DNA of 64,000 nt from Melampsora larici-populina 98AG31 (GCF_000204055.1 NW_006768795.1:974579-1038578); one strand, 5' to 3'; shown: positions 48,110-60,060, counted from the stretch's first letter. A program made the numbers and translations. Notes: generated by a model from the letters alone, not told the origin.

Positions 48110-48254
48110 GGGCGCATTCACTTAAGCAAATTCTGGTGAGAAATCACATTCTGCAAAATTTAAAGTGTCTATTTGGTGGTGTATGTTTCATTTTTGCATT
48201 AAAAAATTTACAGAATGTGGTTTCTGGTCAGAAATTCCTTAAGTGAACGCGCCC
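48110..48254. repeat. 145-bp MITE of the same family
   Basis: GGGCGCATTCACTTAAGC ... TTAAGTGAACGCGCCC. Inner arms such as CACATTCTG/CAGAATGTG pair too. Preceded by TTA and followed by TTG, consistent with a PIF/Harbinger-like 3-bp duplication. Confidence 0.6.
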
Positions 48255-48939
48255 TTGGTATACACTTTGAGTCAACTTGGACTTGTTCTTGACCTCAATC
48301 AGAAAGTTTGGCAATTGGTCAAGATTGCATATTCTCAGTCAAACATGCTGTATTAACAGTTTGGGGTACTGGATAACATGGTCTTGGTTAAATTTGGACG
48401 GCGAGCAGCTAGCATTCTTGATCTTCTCAAACCCAGCTCACCTTTCCCCCCAAATCCAATGCTGTTTTGCTACTATTTGGCACTTAACATCAAAGTTTTT
48501 GAGTGAATACTTTGTGGAATTCTACGGTCTGCCAAACTGTAGATAGAAGGCCTTGGATTTAACAATCCAAGGTGTGTGTTTAATTAGATAATGTGTTTGA
48601 ATAATTACTGCAGGCCTTTCATCGAAGTCAAAAGAAGTCATCTGGTATGTGAGCTGCAAAACTTGAACAAGATCAAATGTGAAATCGAAATCGAAATCGA
48701 AATGTTCGAGTCACGTAACCTTCTAGAACAGATACACCGATCGAATCGTCCCAAAAGACACTTTAAACCCTCACCGTTCTATTCCTATGAATCCAGAACT
48801 TTAACTATACCTTGAAAATTTGTATCATTCAATAAACTGGATTCGATTATAAAAATCAAAGGTGTTGTTTATTGAAAAGAATCCCAGAATTCTATTGTTT
48901 TAATTTTGGTTTTTTTTTGATTTCCTAATTTAATCTCAT

Positions 48940-49799
48940 TTAATCTAATTGTACAGTAGCTCCAATCGATTCTAAAGTTTTCTTTAATTTCTCAATTTCT
49001 TCTTTACTTCCATTTTCTTTTAACACCTTTGGTAAACTTTCAACAAATTTTTTAGCCTATTAGAAAAAAAACCGAACCGTCAAAAAAAAAGAATCAATTT
49101 CCATAACCCATCATATCCCCCAAAGACACATCTTTTGAACAAAAAGTGTATATGAAAAAATTCAAGTGATCGAAGGTTAACTTACTTCTACTAAATTCAT
49201 ATTAGGCATAATCGTTTTAACTTCTTTAATCACTTTAGCTTTTTGAGTAGCATCAATCTTGGTTAAAGTTAAGTTAAATGTAGTTTTTTCTTTTGGTTTT
49301 TCAGCTTCGATTGGTGTAGAAGGTTGAGACTCGATCGGTTTAGATTCGTTTACTGAATGAGAAATCGGTGCAGCAATCTCAGTGATATTCAATCGAGTCT
49401 ATACAAAAAAATCAAAACAGCTTGATTAGACTTGGGTTAGACTGTTTGGAGGGTTGAGCGATTACTTTTAATGCATCTACTAATTCAGATGCTTCTATTA
49501 AAGTTAATTGACTGATAGATTTAACGATTTCTTCAATTTTGTTTGAAAATTCTGGTGTAGGTTTTAGTTTTGATTCTGGTGTTGATTCAGCTTGGTGTGA
49601 GATTGGAGCTTGAGTTGCATATCTTCTGAATGAATCGATTTGAGGTTTTGATGAAGATGATCTCAAGTTGGTTGGTTGAATTAGTTTTGTTTTTCTTAGA
49701 GTTGATCGAAATGAATTTAACTAGAATTCAAAAGGAAACAGTCACCACTTTGATTAGTATTTTGTTTGATTTGATGAGTGAAGTGGATGAGTTTACCAT
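48940..49799 (-). CDS. Mitochondrial ribosomal protein bL12m (L7/L12)
   Basis: Four exons: 49797..49799 (only the ATG), 49466..49720, 49186..49398 and 48940..49056 (195 aa). The stalk protein of the mitochondrial large subunit binds translation factors as dimers. The presequence MLNSFRSTLRKTKLIQPTNL is Arg/Lys/Ser-rich with no acids, as expected. The N-terminal dimerisation helix contains ISQLTLIEASELVDALK, followed by a hinge of Pro/Ser/Glu. The C-terminal domain is KTTFNLTLTKIDATQKAKVI ... MPNMNLVEAKKFVESLPKVL ... GATVQLD. Start logic: the frame opens after the acceptor TCTAG at 49721, and the only in-phase ATG is the one directly followed by GTAAAC at 49796. Confidence 0.9.
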
Positions 49800-50577
49800 T
49801 TTGAAGAAGTTGAAGTTGAACAAATTCAAAAATCGTTTTCAATTTCACAACTAGGACCAAGTCAAAGTCATACTTAAGACCAACTTAACACTTAACACTT
49901 AACACTCATCCACACCTTCCGATGCATCCCATTGAAAAGCAAATGGACAAGCAAACATCATATTTACCACACTGCTGAGGCTGAGCTGCTCCCAACCAAT
50001 TCAAATCAAAAAAAAGCTAAACAATTCATCAATCGATTTCTTTCAATCATTGAGAATTCCAAACCAAAAACAAGTTTAACACCAAACTCAAAAAGAAAAA
50101 AGAAAAAAAACAATTCATCAAAATTGAAATTCAAACCAAAAAAAAACTACCCATCAACTAAACATTTCTGAACCAAAGCAAAGCAAAAAAAAGATCAAGA
50201 ACAAAAAAGGAATGAATTGAAATCATTCAGATCAGAAGCTTTGGATTAAGAAATCCAAACTACTTGATCATTTCATCTTCATCTTCTTTGTCAATGTAAT
50301 CCTCCCAAAATCCCTTTTTTGAAAATAAAAATCTTATCTAAAGCAACTCAAAAAACCAACACACCACACACACAGCCACATTAAAAGAAAGGGTTTAAAA
50401 AACGATGAACGAGTTTGGACTTGACCATCATTTTGGAAAAAAACCCCTTTCAATCAACTCGAAAAAGAAAAAGAAAAAAGTAGAAAAAGTAGAAAAAGAG
50501 TTAAGATTGTAATTTGATGGAAACAGGAGCATGAGGAAGGAAAAGAAAGGAAACCAAAAGACTAGAGTTTGTAGTGT
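49800..50577. other. Intergenic region
   Basis: Promoter of bL12m, plus A-rich sequence after the RhoGDI gene. No gene seen. Confidence 0.35.
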
Positions 50578-51662
50578 TTACCACTCTTTACCGATCTTGA
50601 ATGACCCTAGAGGAACGATCCAAACAAAAAAAGTGTTGAGTAGGGTGTTAAAGTTGTGAGACCAAATCAGAATGAGAGTCTTACATTCGAAATCAGCCCA
50701 AACTGTACCATCATCATCAATGACTCGAGATCTAGCTAAATAACTACCAGATCTAGCTAACATTCCACTACAGAGTTCAATATCAGACCATGAAACGAAA
50801 TGATCAGTGATGACTTTGTAAAGTGAAGTGAATCGATCGAGCACTTGATGATCTGAGAGACCAATCATAAGAACCACTTACCTAGGTGATTCTTCACTGA
50901 CAAATCGTTTCACATGTAAATCATTAGAAGGACCATACGAACCGATCATAGACTCAAGCTAAACTCGAAACAAAAACACACACACATGAAAGATTAGAAA
51001 AAGCCCAGATCCAAAAGTCAAAAGAAAAGGAAAAGGAAATTGATGATTGACCTTATCTAACTTAACACCAGCTCGTTTGACGACTTGTAAATATTTGATT
51101 CCACTAACTACACCACCTTCTACTTTAAATGAAATCTCAACTGAATATTCGATACCTTCTTTGATGGTGATTGGATCTTTTTTAAATTTAATCAAGTTTT
51201 CAGGGTTAGTTAAATCCATGATGATCGGTTGTTTAAGTGTAGGAGAATGAAGTGATAAGGAATGAATTTTTAACTATCACACATAGATAGAAAGAAGTCA
51301 AAAAGAGAGATTTAAAATTTCCAAAAGAGTTAGTTAGTAAGAGGTTAGATTAGATTAGATTGTTCAAAACACTCAACACTAGGTTTCGCACTCGAAGCAG
51401 CACCGGCTACGATTCCAAGTGATTCTTTCCATTTTCTTAATGATTCATCTTCGGCATCTAACTGAGCATATTCGTCTAAGGTTTTAGCTACGCCTGGGTT
51501 ATATCCAGCTGTTTGAGATGGTTTTAAATCATCTTCATCGGCATTTCCTCCGCTTGGGTTTGGGTTCGGATTGGTTTCGATGGATCTGGGCAAAAGAAAA
51601 ACGTGGTAAGGATGGTTCGCATTCATCTGTCGGCTTTCGTAGGTCTGTCTCACTTACGACAT
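50578..51662 (-). CDS. Rho GDP-dissociation inhibitor
   Basis: Six exons: 51658..51662, 51378..51585, 51052..51273, 50882..50958, 50685..50767 and 50578..50606 (207 aa). RhoGDI holds prenylated Rho/Cdc42/Rac in the cytosol and blocks GDP release. The N-terminal arm has TLDEYAQLDAEDESLRKWKE. The immunoglobulin-like prenyl-binding domain has PIIMDLTNPENLIKFKK, EYSVEISFKV, VSGIKYLQVVKRAG, SMIGSYGPSND, MLARSGSYLARSRVIDDDG and ends WSFKIGKEW, all diagnostic. The first coding exon is just ATGTC before GTAAGT. Splice phases agree throughout. Function certain by family. Confidence 0.93.
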
Positions 51663-52734
51663 TCTTTCGATCTTGAGTCTTTGGTCTTAGGTTTGATGTC
51701 TGATTGTGGTTTCTTTAGTTTTTGTTCTGATTGGCTTTGTTCTGATGAGTTTGTTTTGTTTTGTTTCGTTGATGGTGATGGAGTGATGGTTCTGTTCTGG
51801 AATTGAGAATGATAGTGAATCGAATACGTCACTTGATTCTGAACTTAGTTAAATTTTATTCACACTTTACTTACAATTTTTAGTCATTTTCTTGGATTTA
51901 CACACACACACATACCCTTTTCGATTTACAAACTACAGTTTGGCTAAAGACTTCAAAACGTCGTAAGAGTACAAGGTCTTGAATGGATTTCATCAGTTTT
52001 TTTATGGTTGCAAATGCTTTGGATTTCGTTGTACATACTGATTAAGCTATATACGGATCATTCAAGCTTGTGAGGTGTTTAATCCCTTTGTGAGCAGGTC
52101 TCCAGGATGGTTTGACCAGGTTCTCTACAGGATGTTTTACAGCGGAAGTTCAAGGAGTAAAGTTGGAAATATTTGATTTTCAAAACCTGCAAATAGTTCA
52201 AGTTGATATGTAGCAAAATTCCTCAAAGAAAATAAAAAAAAGGCATAGTATGACTTCAAGTCGCTTATATGAGAAAGAAAGGCTATCACCGAGAGATCAC
52301 ATATGTAGGAACATAGATGACTTGATGGATTCAGAACCTTCGCCTGATCATTCTTGGGCGGGTAGATCACAGCCTTCCTTGGAGTTTATCCCTCAAAATC
52401 AAAGCTTGTAGAATTATGATCTTCCAATTGATGCTAAAGTGGTATGTGTTAAGGTGCTGCTAGTGTATAGATTGATCTGTCTTTCCTTTCAAAAAGATCA
52501 TGATCAGGACAATAAATGAGAATTGTTTATATAGAGAAATCAATGTATGAGTCTTTGCTGCAAACAGGATATGAAGCTGACAATCAATAAGCATCGTCCG
52601 TATTCAGGAATAAATAATTGTGACAAATCTGATGAAAAATGCAAAATGAAGCAAAAGGTCCATAAAATATGAAAGAATTAACAAAGACAGACAGAGATAA
52701 AGTTACAAAACAGTACATAAAGCGAAGAAAATCA
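51663..52734. other. Intergenic region
   Basis: Promoter of RhoGDI (CT/AC-rich) and non-coding sequence. No gene recognised. Confidence 0.35.
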
Positions 52735-53372
52735 TCATCCAATATTGATGGTGAAGATCGCAGACTTAACCTCACCAGCTACTGGATGTGCACCCGTGAA
52801 GATGATGTTGGCATTGAAAGTGATCGGAATTCCAAAGGATGTGCTGATGCCTCCGTCCACAGTCATTTGATATGAAGAAGCGGAACGAGCGCTAAGAAGT
52901 TTGGCTATATGATTTGATCAGATGTGTTAACGTAGCAAATAAAGAAATCGCATAAAAGTGTGGGGGCAATTACCTGACTTAAAGTTGAAGCTCAGTTTAC
53001 CAAATTCTTTGTAGCTTGCAAAGGCATCTATGAAGTCTGATAAGTATGTAGAACCAACTCGATTAGGTTTGTAGAACAAAGATTCAAGGTTTTGATATTT
53101 ATTCTTTACCTTGCTTAGTGTAAATCACTGTTGTTTCACCAAATGCAACCACTTTTTCGGATGATAGATAAGTTTGCATGTTCTTCAGGAGAGGGGTCAA
53201 TGTGTTGATGTCTGCTTGAGCAAAATCTGATAAACAAAACATCGGTAAGGAGATGAAAGGTTGCATAGTCAATATAAGCTCTCTCACTCGAGGACCACGT
53301 CACTGCCAGCGCATTTGACAATAGGCCGGCGAAGATGACGAGCGTAGATAAAAAGAGGGTAGAGGTCTTCAT
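52735..53372 (-). CDS. Small cysteine-free secreted protein, unknown family
   Basis: Four exons: 53288..53372, 53110..53226, 52974..53036 and 52735..52904 (144 aa, phases agree). A strong signal peptide, MKTSTLFLSTLVIFAGLLSN plus ALA, predicts cleavage after residue 23. The mature part (about 121 aa) has no cysteine and looks alpha/beta: AQADINTLTPLLKNMQTYL, then VVAFGETTVIYTKQDFI, and a beta-rich end, SYQMTVDGGISTSFGIPI and SAIFTINIG. No family recognised. In a rust this would be classed as a candidate secreted effector or wall protein, which is inference. The gene is intact and close to housekeeping neighbours. Confidence 0.75.
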
Positions 53373-54335
53373 GGTAGAGGTTTGATTGGAAGGTGGATTG
53401 GTTGAATTGATGGAATTGGAAGTCTTTGTTCAGTTAGAAGTCTTTGATATGAGCAGATGGGGCAAGGAAGACGGGGAACTGCCACATTTTATACGTATGA
53501 AGGATTGCAGGAAAGGCGTCTCTACAGTCTCGATTCGGTTTTCAAGAAGCCTGTCTGACCCAATCAACGGGATATCCTCAACTCCCAGTATCTAAGAATG
53601 CGCTCTTCTCAAGATTCACCAAAGCGCGAGTCTGAGAGCTCTCCGGTGTGCCGCTCGAATTAATAAATATCTATTGATTACTTCCGGATTTCCTTATACA
53701 TTCGCTTCACGAACCTTTTGATGGTTCAGAGGCCTGAGGTAGGCTTGCATTTTCATCAATCAAATTGCACTCTAACTCAGCTCGACTCAAAATTGCTCCA
53801 TTTCTTTTGACATAGCAATCATGCAATTCCGGGTACGCACGCTCCACATATTTCCGGTGCGCAACTCCGGCACTCAGCTCCTCAATCAAGCAAGGCTTTG
53901 TCAAAGGTGAAAAATATGAACAGGCTTATAATGTGAAATTGGGCCGAAAGTGGAAAATATTCAAAGCCGGTGGTTGTATATATGTTCAGCTGCTATAATG
54001 TACATACTATGACTAGAGTATAGGTGGGCAAGCCCGCTGTAAAAGATGGTGTGTAAACCCTACATACTTGGACGTCGGCATAAATGTACAATTCTCAATG
54101 TCATGAGGTATACAATGACACTATAATCGTGAACAAGAGGATGGGTACAAGGGCACAATAATGTAGATTTATGCAATGTAAGATTTATGTTGCAAAGTCT
54201 TTCACACGATAATTTCCCAATACCTCATGGTACTTCCAGGATGCACTTGCCACAGATGGCCTCAGTCTAGATTCCCAAATATATCACCCACACCAATTTG
54301 TCAAGATTTTGAAACAAAATAGAGAGAATAAGGTG
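53373..54335. other. Promoter of the secreted-protein gene and non-coding sequence
   Basis: It includes a 65-codon open frame at 53707..53904 (-) that I could not support. Ends at the copia target site. Confidence 0.35.
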
Positions 54336-54340
54336 CTTAA

Positions 54341-54837
54341 AATTGAGATCATAATCATAAGGCTTATTAACTCATCATGATTTCTTTGTTACATCAATTA
54401 TACACCTGTTATTGTAAAGATGATATGATGTCATAATGTTTGATTTCCTTATATAAAGCTTATACGTTTCTTTACTTTTAGCTTTTTCCTTTATCGAACT
54501 CAAACATACTTTTGTTCTCAATCTTCTTTACCATCAGATTGTTCTCATCAGTTGTTCGATCAGTTCTCAGCTTCATTGAGCTGATAACTTGATTCTCACC
54601 AGGTGTAAGTTGTGTCGTGTTAGTGTTGTGGATATTGATGAAATCGAACTCAAACATACTTTTGTTCTCAATCTTCTTTACCATCAGATTGTTCTCATCA
54701 GTTGTTCGATCAGTTCTCAGCTTCATTGAGCTGATAACTTGATTCTCACCAGGTATTGTTCTCATCAGTTGTTCGATCAGTTCTCAGCTTCATTGAGCTG
54801 ATAACTTGATTCTCACCAGGTTATATCCACTTTAAGT
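54341..54837 (+). repeat. 5' LTR (497 bp)
   Basis: It begins AATTGAGATCATAATC and ends CCACTTTAAGT. It contains a TATA box (TTATATAAAG at about 54452) and internal tandem copies of a unit ending TTGATTCTCACCAGG. Ends inferred from the target duplication and comparison with the 3' LTR; they do not read TG..CA. Confidence 0.75.
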
Positions 54838-54857
54838 GGTTATGAGCCCAGCGCTCT
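54838..54857 (+). other. Primer binding site for a 5' half of initiator tRNA-Met
   Basis: GGTTATGAGCCCAGCGCTC directly follows the LTR. Its complement contains GGGCTCATAACC, the anticodon stem-loop of initiator tRNA-Met, not the 3' CCA end. Drosophila copia primes in the same manner from a tRNA cut in the anticodon loop. Confidence 0.7.
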
Positions 54858-54961
54858 TGCGACTAGCTACCGCCATCATCATCTTCATATCTTTGAACTT
54901 CATTAAGAAGTCTATCGAACACAAACAAATTCAAAAACCTACGCATACATCCAACTTTGTC

Positions 54962-55627
54962 ATGTCAAGTGATACCAAGATTCACATCGTTAAACTTAAC
55001 AATGACAACTATACGGAGTGGAAAGGCGACATTACAGGTTACCTGATGTCTCACGGACTCCAGGAATTTCTTGTTCCTAATCATACTCCTGTTGCTCAAG
55101 CTATTGCAGGAGAGGAAAAGATTAACTTTGAAGCTTATGTCACCCGTCAAAACAAAGCCGCCGGTATTATGTACAGTTACTTGACTGAACCTTTTCGAAT
55201 TCAAATTGAATCAGAAGGGCTCTTATCGAATCCAGTCGGTATTTGGAAGCACTTGAAAGAGAAGTTTCAATCGACTAGTGCCGATAGTCAAGGACGAGCT
55301 TGCCGAAACTTTCTATGAATTCCTTTCGTTACCCTTGCTCAATATATCAAGGATGTCCGTAAAGGAATGTCGTTAATGGAAGCATGCGGATGTGCAACGA
55401 CGAATCCAATTCTTGAACCGCTGTTGTGTGAAGGAATCATCTTCAAACTGCCGGATTCCATGGAGACTGTTGTGTCACTCATCACGGCCAAACAATCAGA
55501 GTCAGGCAAACTTTCCTGTAAGACAGTCTTGACCATGTTAGATGCTCATCTAGTGGATTTCACCGAACAACATCGAGAGGACAGTTCAATCGCTCTGATG
55601 ACGACCACCACTGCTGCTCCTGCTTGA
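54962..55627 (+). pseudogene. copia gag, disrupted
   Basis: The frame starts MSSDTKIHIVKLNNDNYTEW, a typical copia Gag N-terminus (LxxxNYxxW). It runs through YVTRQNKAAGIMYSYL and WKHLKEKFQS. At 55316-55318 a stop follows, and nearby sequence shows a short block in another frame (ELAETFYEFL), indicating two compensating indels. The original frame then resumes with YIKDVRKGMSLMEACGC up to a stop at about 55625. Nucleocapsid-like remains (CTNGKHNPAVTNHLPDAC) follow in the same frame beyond the stops. Confidence 0.75.
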
Positions 55628-55699
55628 TATTCATATCCTTGATGTACCAACGGTAAACATAATCCAGCCGTAACTAATCATCTGCCGGACGCATGTTGG

Positions 55700-56080
55700 G
55701 TGGAAAGGCCACATTTACGGCAACCACCACGTCAACCTAATTCTCGTTCACAAACATCACGAACTAGAGCGACAACAGCAATACTTCAACGATTGTATCT
55801 TGATGATGTTATTGAAACCTCAGCTTTATCATGCCTTTCTAAATCTCCGGGTGCTGCTATTTTATTAGATAGTGCGTGCTCTGATCACATGGTGTCAGAT
55901 CAAAAATTATTTAAAAATTATGAATCTATGGCATCGGAAGTCTGCTTAGCTGACGGTAACTCAATTCACATTGCCGGCAAAGGAGGATTGTCATTACATC
56001 TTTCGGGACCAAACTGGTTCTTGTCGCCTATCACGTTCCCGAACTTGGAAACTCCCTCATCAGTATGGGTTGTTTGTTAG
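55700..56080 (+). pseudogene. copia aspartic protease segment
   Basis: The frame contains AAILLDSACSDHMVSDQKLF, the copia protease active-site region, but with DSA where DSG is expected, so the glycine of the catalytic triad is replaced. A frameshift near 56020-56060 separates it from the following pol frame. Confidence 0.7.
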
Positions 56081-58509
56081 AAGACGGGTATAATCTTTCT
56101 CATGATAAAGGAGTCATTCTAATGACAAAAGAAGGTACCGGTTGTCTTACTGGCCAAGTCCGAAATCGAGTCATCGAACTCAGCATCGCCATTGGTACGT
56201 CATATTCCGCTACTTGCAACAGTGTCACGTTATCTGATTATACTACGCTTCACAGACAATCCGGACATACAAATCCAGTCCGATTGAATGTAATGTATGG
56301 TGTGAGATCTCCGGATGACTGGTTTTGTGAGGAGTGTGCAATTTCAAAAGGACATCGATTATCTTATTCAAACTCTCTTCCTAAAGCGACTTTTCCATTA
56401 GAAGTTGTGCATAGTGATCTTAGTGGCAAGATATCATCTGTCTCTGAGGGAGGTTGTCATTATTATTTTAAACTTACTGATGCTTACACTAATTATAAGT
56501 ACGTTTACATCATGAAATCTAAAGATGAGACGTTTTCGTACTTTATGAAGTTTAAAGCGGAAGTGGAAACTTTTCATAATCGAAAGATAGTGAGTTTAGT
56601 TAATGATGGAGGCGGAGAATATATGTCAAAAGTTTTTCTCAAAATGCTCTCTGAGAATGGGACAACTTCCTACATAAGCGCCCCTTATACACCTCAACAA
56701 AATCCTGTTGCTGAACGTGGCAATAGGACTATGACTGAGAAAGCCAGAACATTGCTTAAGCATTCAAATTTGCCTCAATCATTTTGGGGAGAAGCCGTTG
56801 CAACTGCTGTTTTCCTAGAGAATGTTACTCCGATGACGAAGATTGACAATCAAATGCCTTACAAATTGTGGTTTAATCGACCATTTGACGTAAATTGTTT
56901 GAAACCTTTCGGTTGTCGTGCTTATGTCCTAATTCCTAAGAAATTTCGAAGGAAATTTGATGACACTTCATTTAAAGGAATTTTACTTGGTTATCAATTA
57001 GGCATGAAGAACTATAGAGTTAGGCTTGAAAATGGCAAGACGGTTTATTCACATGACGTTACATTTAATGTCAATTCTTTTCCCGGAGTCGGCAACAATG
57101 AAGAGCAAGGTGAAGGTTTTGTGGAAGTGTTCAACGATAACATAGTCACTTCTTCCTCTGAATCAGAAGCGCCTTTACTGAATCTACCGTCCTCAGGGGT
57201 TTTAGAATCAGCAACTTCACCAGTTCTACCATTCGAGCCTGTGATTCCACCGATGCCATCGTCAAGAATGATAGAACCAGCATTGCCGCCAACAGATCAA
57301 TTGGTGCATGTACCTTCAGGAGTTCCTATGCAGGTTGAAGTGGTACCAGATCTACCGGTGCCACCAATAATTCCAATGGAACTAGATTCTCCACCGTCGA
57401 CACCTCCAGGTCAACTTGTCATACGTCCTTCTCAACAAAACTTGCAGATTCAGTTGTCACCCGTTAATCCGGTTGTTCTTCAGAAACGACCAGGATGGGA
57501 GTGGCAGCCACTGTCGATTCCTGCGCCACAGGACATTTCTAGCGCCATCGAAGAGTCCAACATTCTGGAACCAGGCGTGAAAAGACATCGAGCTAATCTT
57601 GCTCAACGTCAACGTGCTCACACTGCTCGAAAATTACGAGCTAAGGCAATTCGTCTTCAAGTCAAGAATTATGAAGATGAACACAAATTGATTGATTCTA
57701 GCATGATTCTTCGAACGGCCTTTACACCCGGTTTTCATCTAACTCAACGTGCGATGAAAACTACAGCTGTGGCAGGTGTGAGTATAGATCCAAAGACTTA
57801 CCTGCAGGCGTTGAAATCCGACAATCAGTTTGATTGGAAGAAGGCAATTGACAATGAGCTGGAAAACATGGAACGACGAAAGGTGTGGGAAGTGTGTGAT
57901 TTGCCAGCGGGAAAGAATGCTGTGGGAACCACGTGGGTATTTAAGAAGAAGATGGGGGGTGATGGTGAACTTATTAAATTTAAAGCCCAATTGTGTGCAC
58001 AAGGCTTCTCACAAGAATATGGAGAAGATTACAACGAAACCTTTGCACCGACAGGACGAATAGCCACATTAAGAGCAATCAACGCCATGGCTGCTTTGGA
58101 AAATTTAGATGTGTATCAGATGGACGCTGTGGCCGCATTTCTGAATGGAAGTCCTAAGGAAACAATTTACATGAAAATTCCAAAAGGATTGACTGTGAAT
58201 GGTGCTACTTTAACATCAGTTTTAAAATTAAAGCAAGCATTGTACGGTTTAAAACAAGCGCCGAAAGTGTGGTATGATTGCTTAAGAGCATTTTTCATTT
58301 CAATTCAACTCATTCCTTCTACCTCGGATCCTAGTCTATTCATTTCAAAGGATCCTACGTGGAAATGCATTGTGCACGTACATGTTGATGATCTAACAAT
58401 TGCGACAGATGATTTTCAACGATTTCGAAGTCTCATCACTCAAAAGTTCCAAATGGATGAAGATGTAGAATATAAGTACATTTTAGGAATGAAGGTGACA
58501 CAAAATTGA
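56065..58509 (+). pseudogene. copia integrase and reverse transcriptase
   Basis: 814 codons. The integrase zinc-binding HHCC region is LHRQSGHTNPVRL ... CEECAISKGHR. The catalytic DDE core includes VVHSDLSGK, VNDGGGEYMS and QQNPVAERGNRTMTEKAR. A Pro/Ser-rich linker (about 57130-57560) follows. Reverse transcriptase blocks are VWEVCDLP, TTWVFKKKM, KAQLCAQGFSQEYGEDYNET, QMDAVAAFLNG, LKQALYGLKQAPKVWYD and HVHVDDLTIAT, in which the usual YVDD is HVDD. The frame ends at TGA (58507-58509), though the same frame continues without shift into RNase H. Intact otherwise. Confidence 0.92.
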
Positions 58510-59352
58510 GAAGAAAGAACAATCACTCTGACGCAATCTCAATATATTCAAAATCTATTAGAGGAGTACAACATGGCGGATTGTAAATCAGTAGGGTGTC
58601 CAATGATTCCTGGAAGTTATTTACTGCCAGGATCAGATGATGAAGTTAGAGAATTTAAGGATTTAGATGAAAATTATCGGCACGGTGTTGGAAAACTAAT
58701 GTATCTTAATAATGCTACGCGGCCGGACATTTCCTTTGTAGTCTCTCAATTGTCTCAGCATCTAAACAATCCTTCAATTCTTCATTGGCAAGCCTTCAAG
58801 CGAGTATTAAGATATTCAAAAGGGACGAAGACAGTTGGAATAGTATTAGGGGGAAAAGATTTAGAATTGAAAGGATATGCAGACGCTGATTTTTCTTCAT
58901 GTCCGTATATAAGAAGATCAACAGGAGGATACTGTACAATGGTTGGTGATAGCACGGTTAATTGGAAGAGTAAGAAGCAGGAAAATGTAGCTACGTCAAC
59001 AACTGAAGCTGAGTATCGGTCTGCGTATGAAGGTGGCCAGGATTTGGTGTGGTTTCGACATTTATTAAACAATTTATCAATTAAGCAACACTCTGCTCCG
59101 GTTTTGAATTTAGATAACCAGGGGGCAATTGCATTGACCAAGAATGAACAATTTAAATCACGAACAAAACATGTCGATGTTAAATATCATTGGCTTAGGG
59201 AATTGGTGGCAGATGATCAAATGAAGGTAGAATACGTATTGACAGAAAATATGTTAGCGGATATTTTTACCAAGGCTTTGACACCAATCAAACATCAAAG
59301 ATTTTGTTCATTGCTAGGTTTGCAGGATGTAGCAAAGACGGGGGGAAATTGA
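58510..59352 (+). pseudogene. copia reverse transcriptase end and RNase H
   Basis: Same frame as the integrase/RT block, after one nonsense codon. It contains GVGKLMYLNNATRPDISFVV, GYADADFSSCPYIRRSTGGY, VNWKSKKQENVATSTTEAEY and SRTKHVDVKYHWLRE, the standard copia RNase H series with Asp/Glu catalytic residues (ADAD, TTEAEY). It ends eight bases before the 3' LTR. Confidence 0.9.
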
Positions 59353-60060
59353 GATCATAATCATAAGGCTTATTAACTCATCATGATTTCTTTGTTACAT
59401 CAATTATACACCTGTTATTGTAAAGGTGATATGATGTCATAATGTTTGATTTCCTTATATAAAGCTTATACGTTTCTTTACTTTTAGCTTTTTCCTTTAT
59501 CGAACTCAAACATACTTTTGTTCTCAATCTTCTTTACCATCAGATTGTTCTCATCAGTTGTTCGATCAGTTCTCAGCTTCATTGAGCTGATAACTTGATT
59601 CTCACCAGGTGTAAGTTGTGTCGTGTTAGTGTTGTGGATATTAATGAAATCGAACTCAAACATACTTTTGTTCTCAATCTTCTTTACCATCAGATTGTTC
59701 TCATCAGTTGTTCGATCAGTTCTCAGCTTCATTGAGCTGATAACTTGATTCTCACCAGGTATTGTTCTCATCAGTTGTTCGATCAGTTCTCAGCTTCATT
59801 GAGCTGATAACTTGATTCTCACCAGGTGTAAGTTGTGTCGTGTTAGTGTTGTGGATATTGATGAAATCGAACTCAAACATACTTTTGTTCTCAATCTTCT
59901 TTACCATCAGATTGTTCTCATCAGTTGTTCGATCAGTTCTCAGCTTCATTGAGCTGATAACTTGATTCTCACCAGGTATTGTTCTCATCAGTTGTTCGAT
60001 CAGTTCTCAGCTTCATTGAGCTGATAACTTGATTCTCACCAGGTTATATCCACTTTAAGT
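59347..60060 (+). repeat. 3' LTR (714 bp, with expanded internal tandem repeats)
   Basis: It matches the 5' LTR except for a 217-bp excess that consists of extra copies of the internal units (the ATCGAACTCAAACATAC unit and the TTGTTCTCATCAGTTG unit). Ends CACTTTAAGT before the CTTAA duplication. Confidence 0.8.

Noticed and set aside
53707..53904. 65-codon open frame on the minus strand
   Set aside because: No signal peptide, no splice partner and no motif. It lies in the promoter side of the secreted-protein gene.
54480..54830. Regular repeats that could be taken for a CRISPR-like array
   Set aside because: They are nested tandem units inside a retrotransposon LTR, present in both LTRs, with no spacers of constant length. 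The organism is eukaryotic.
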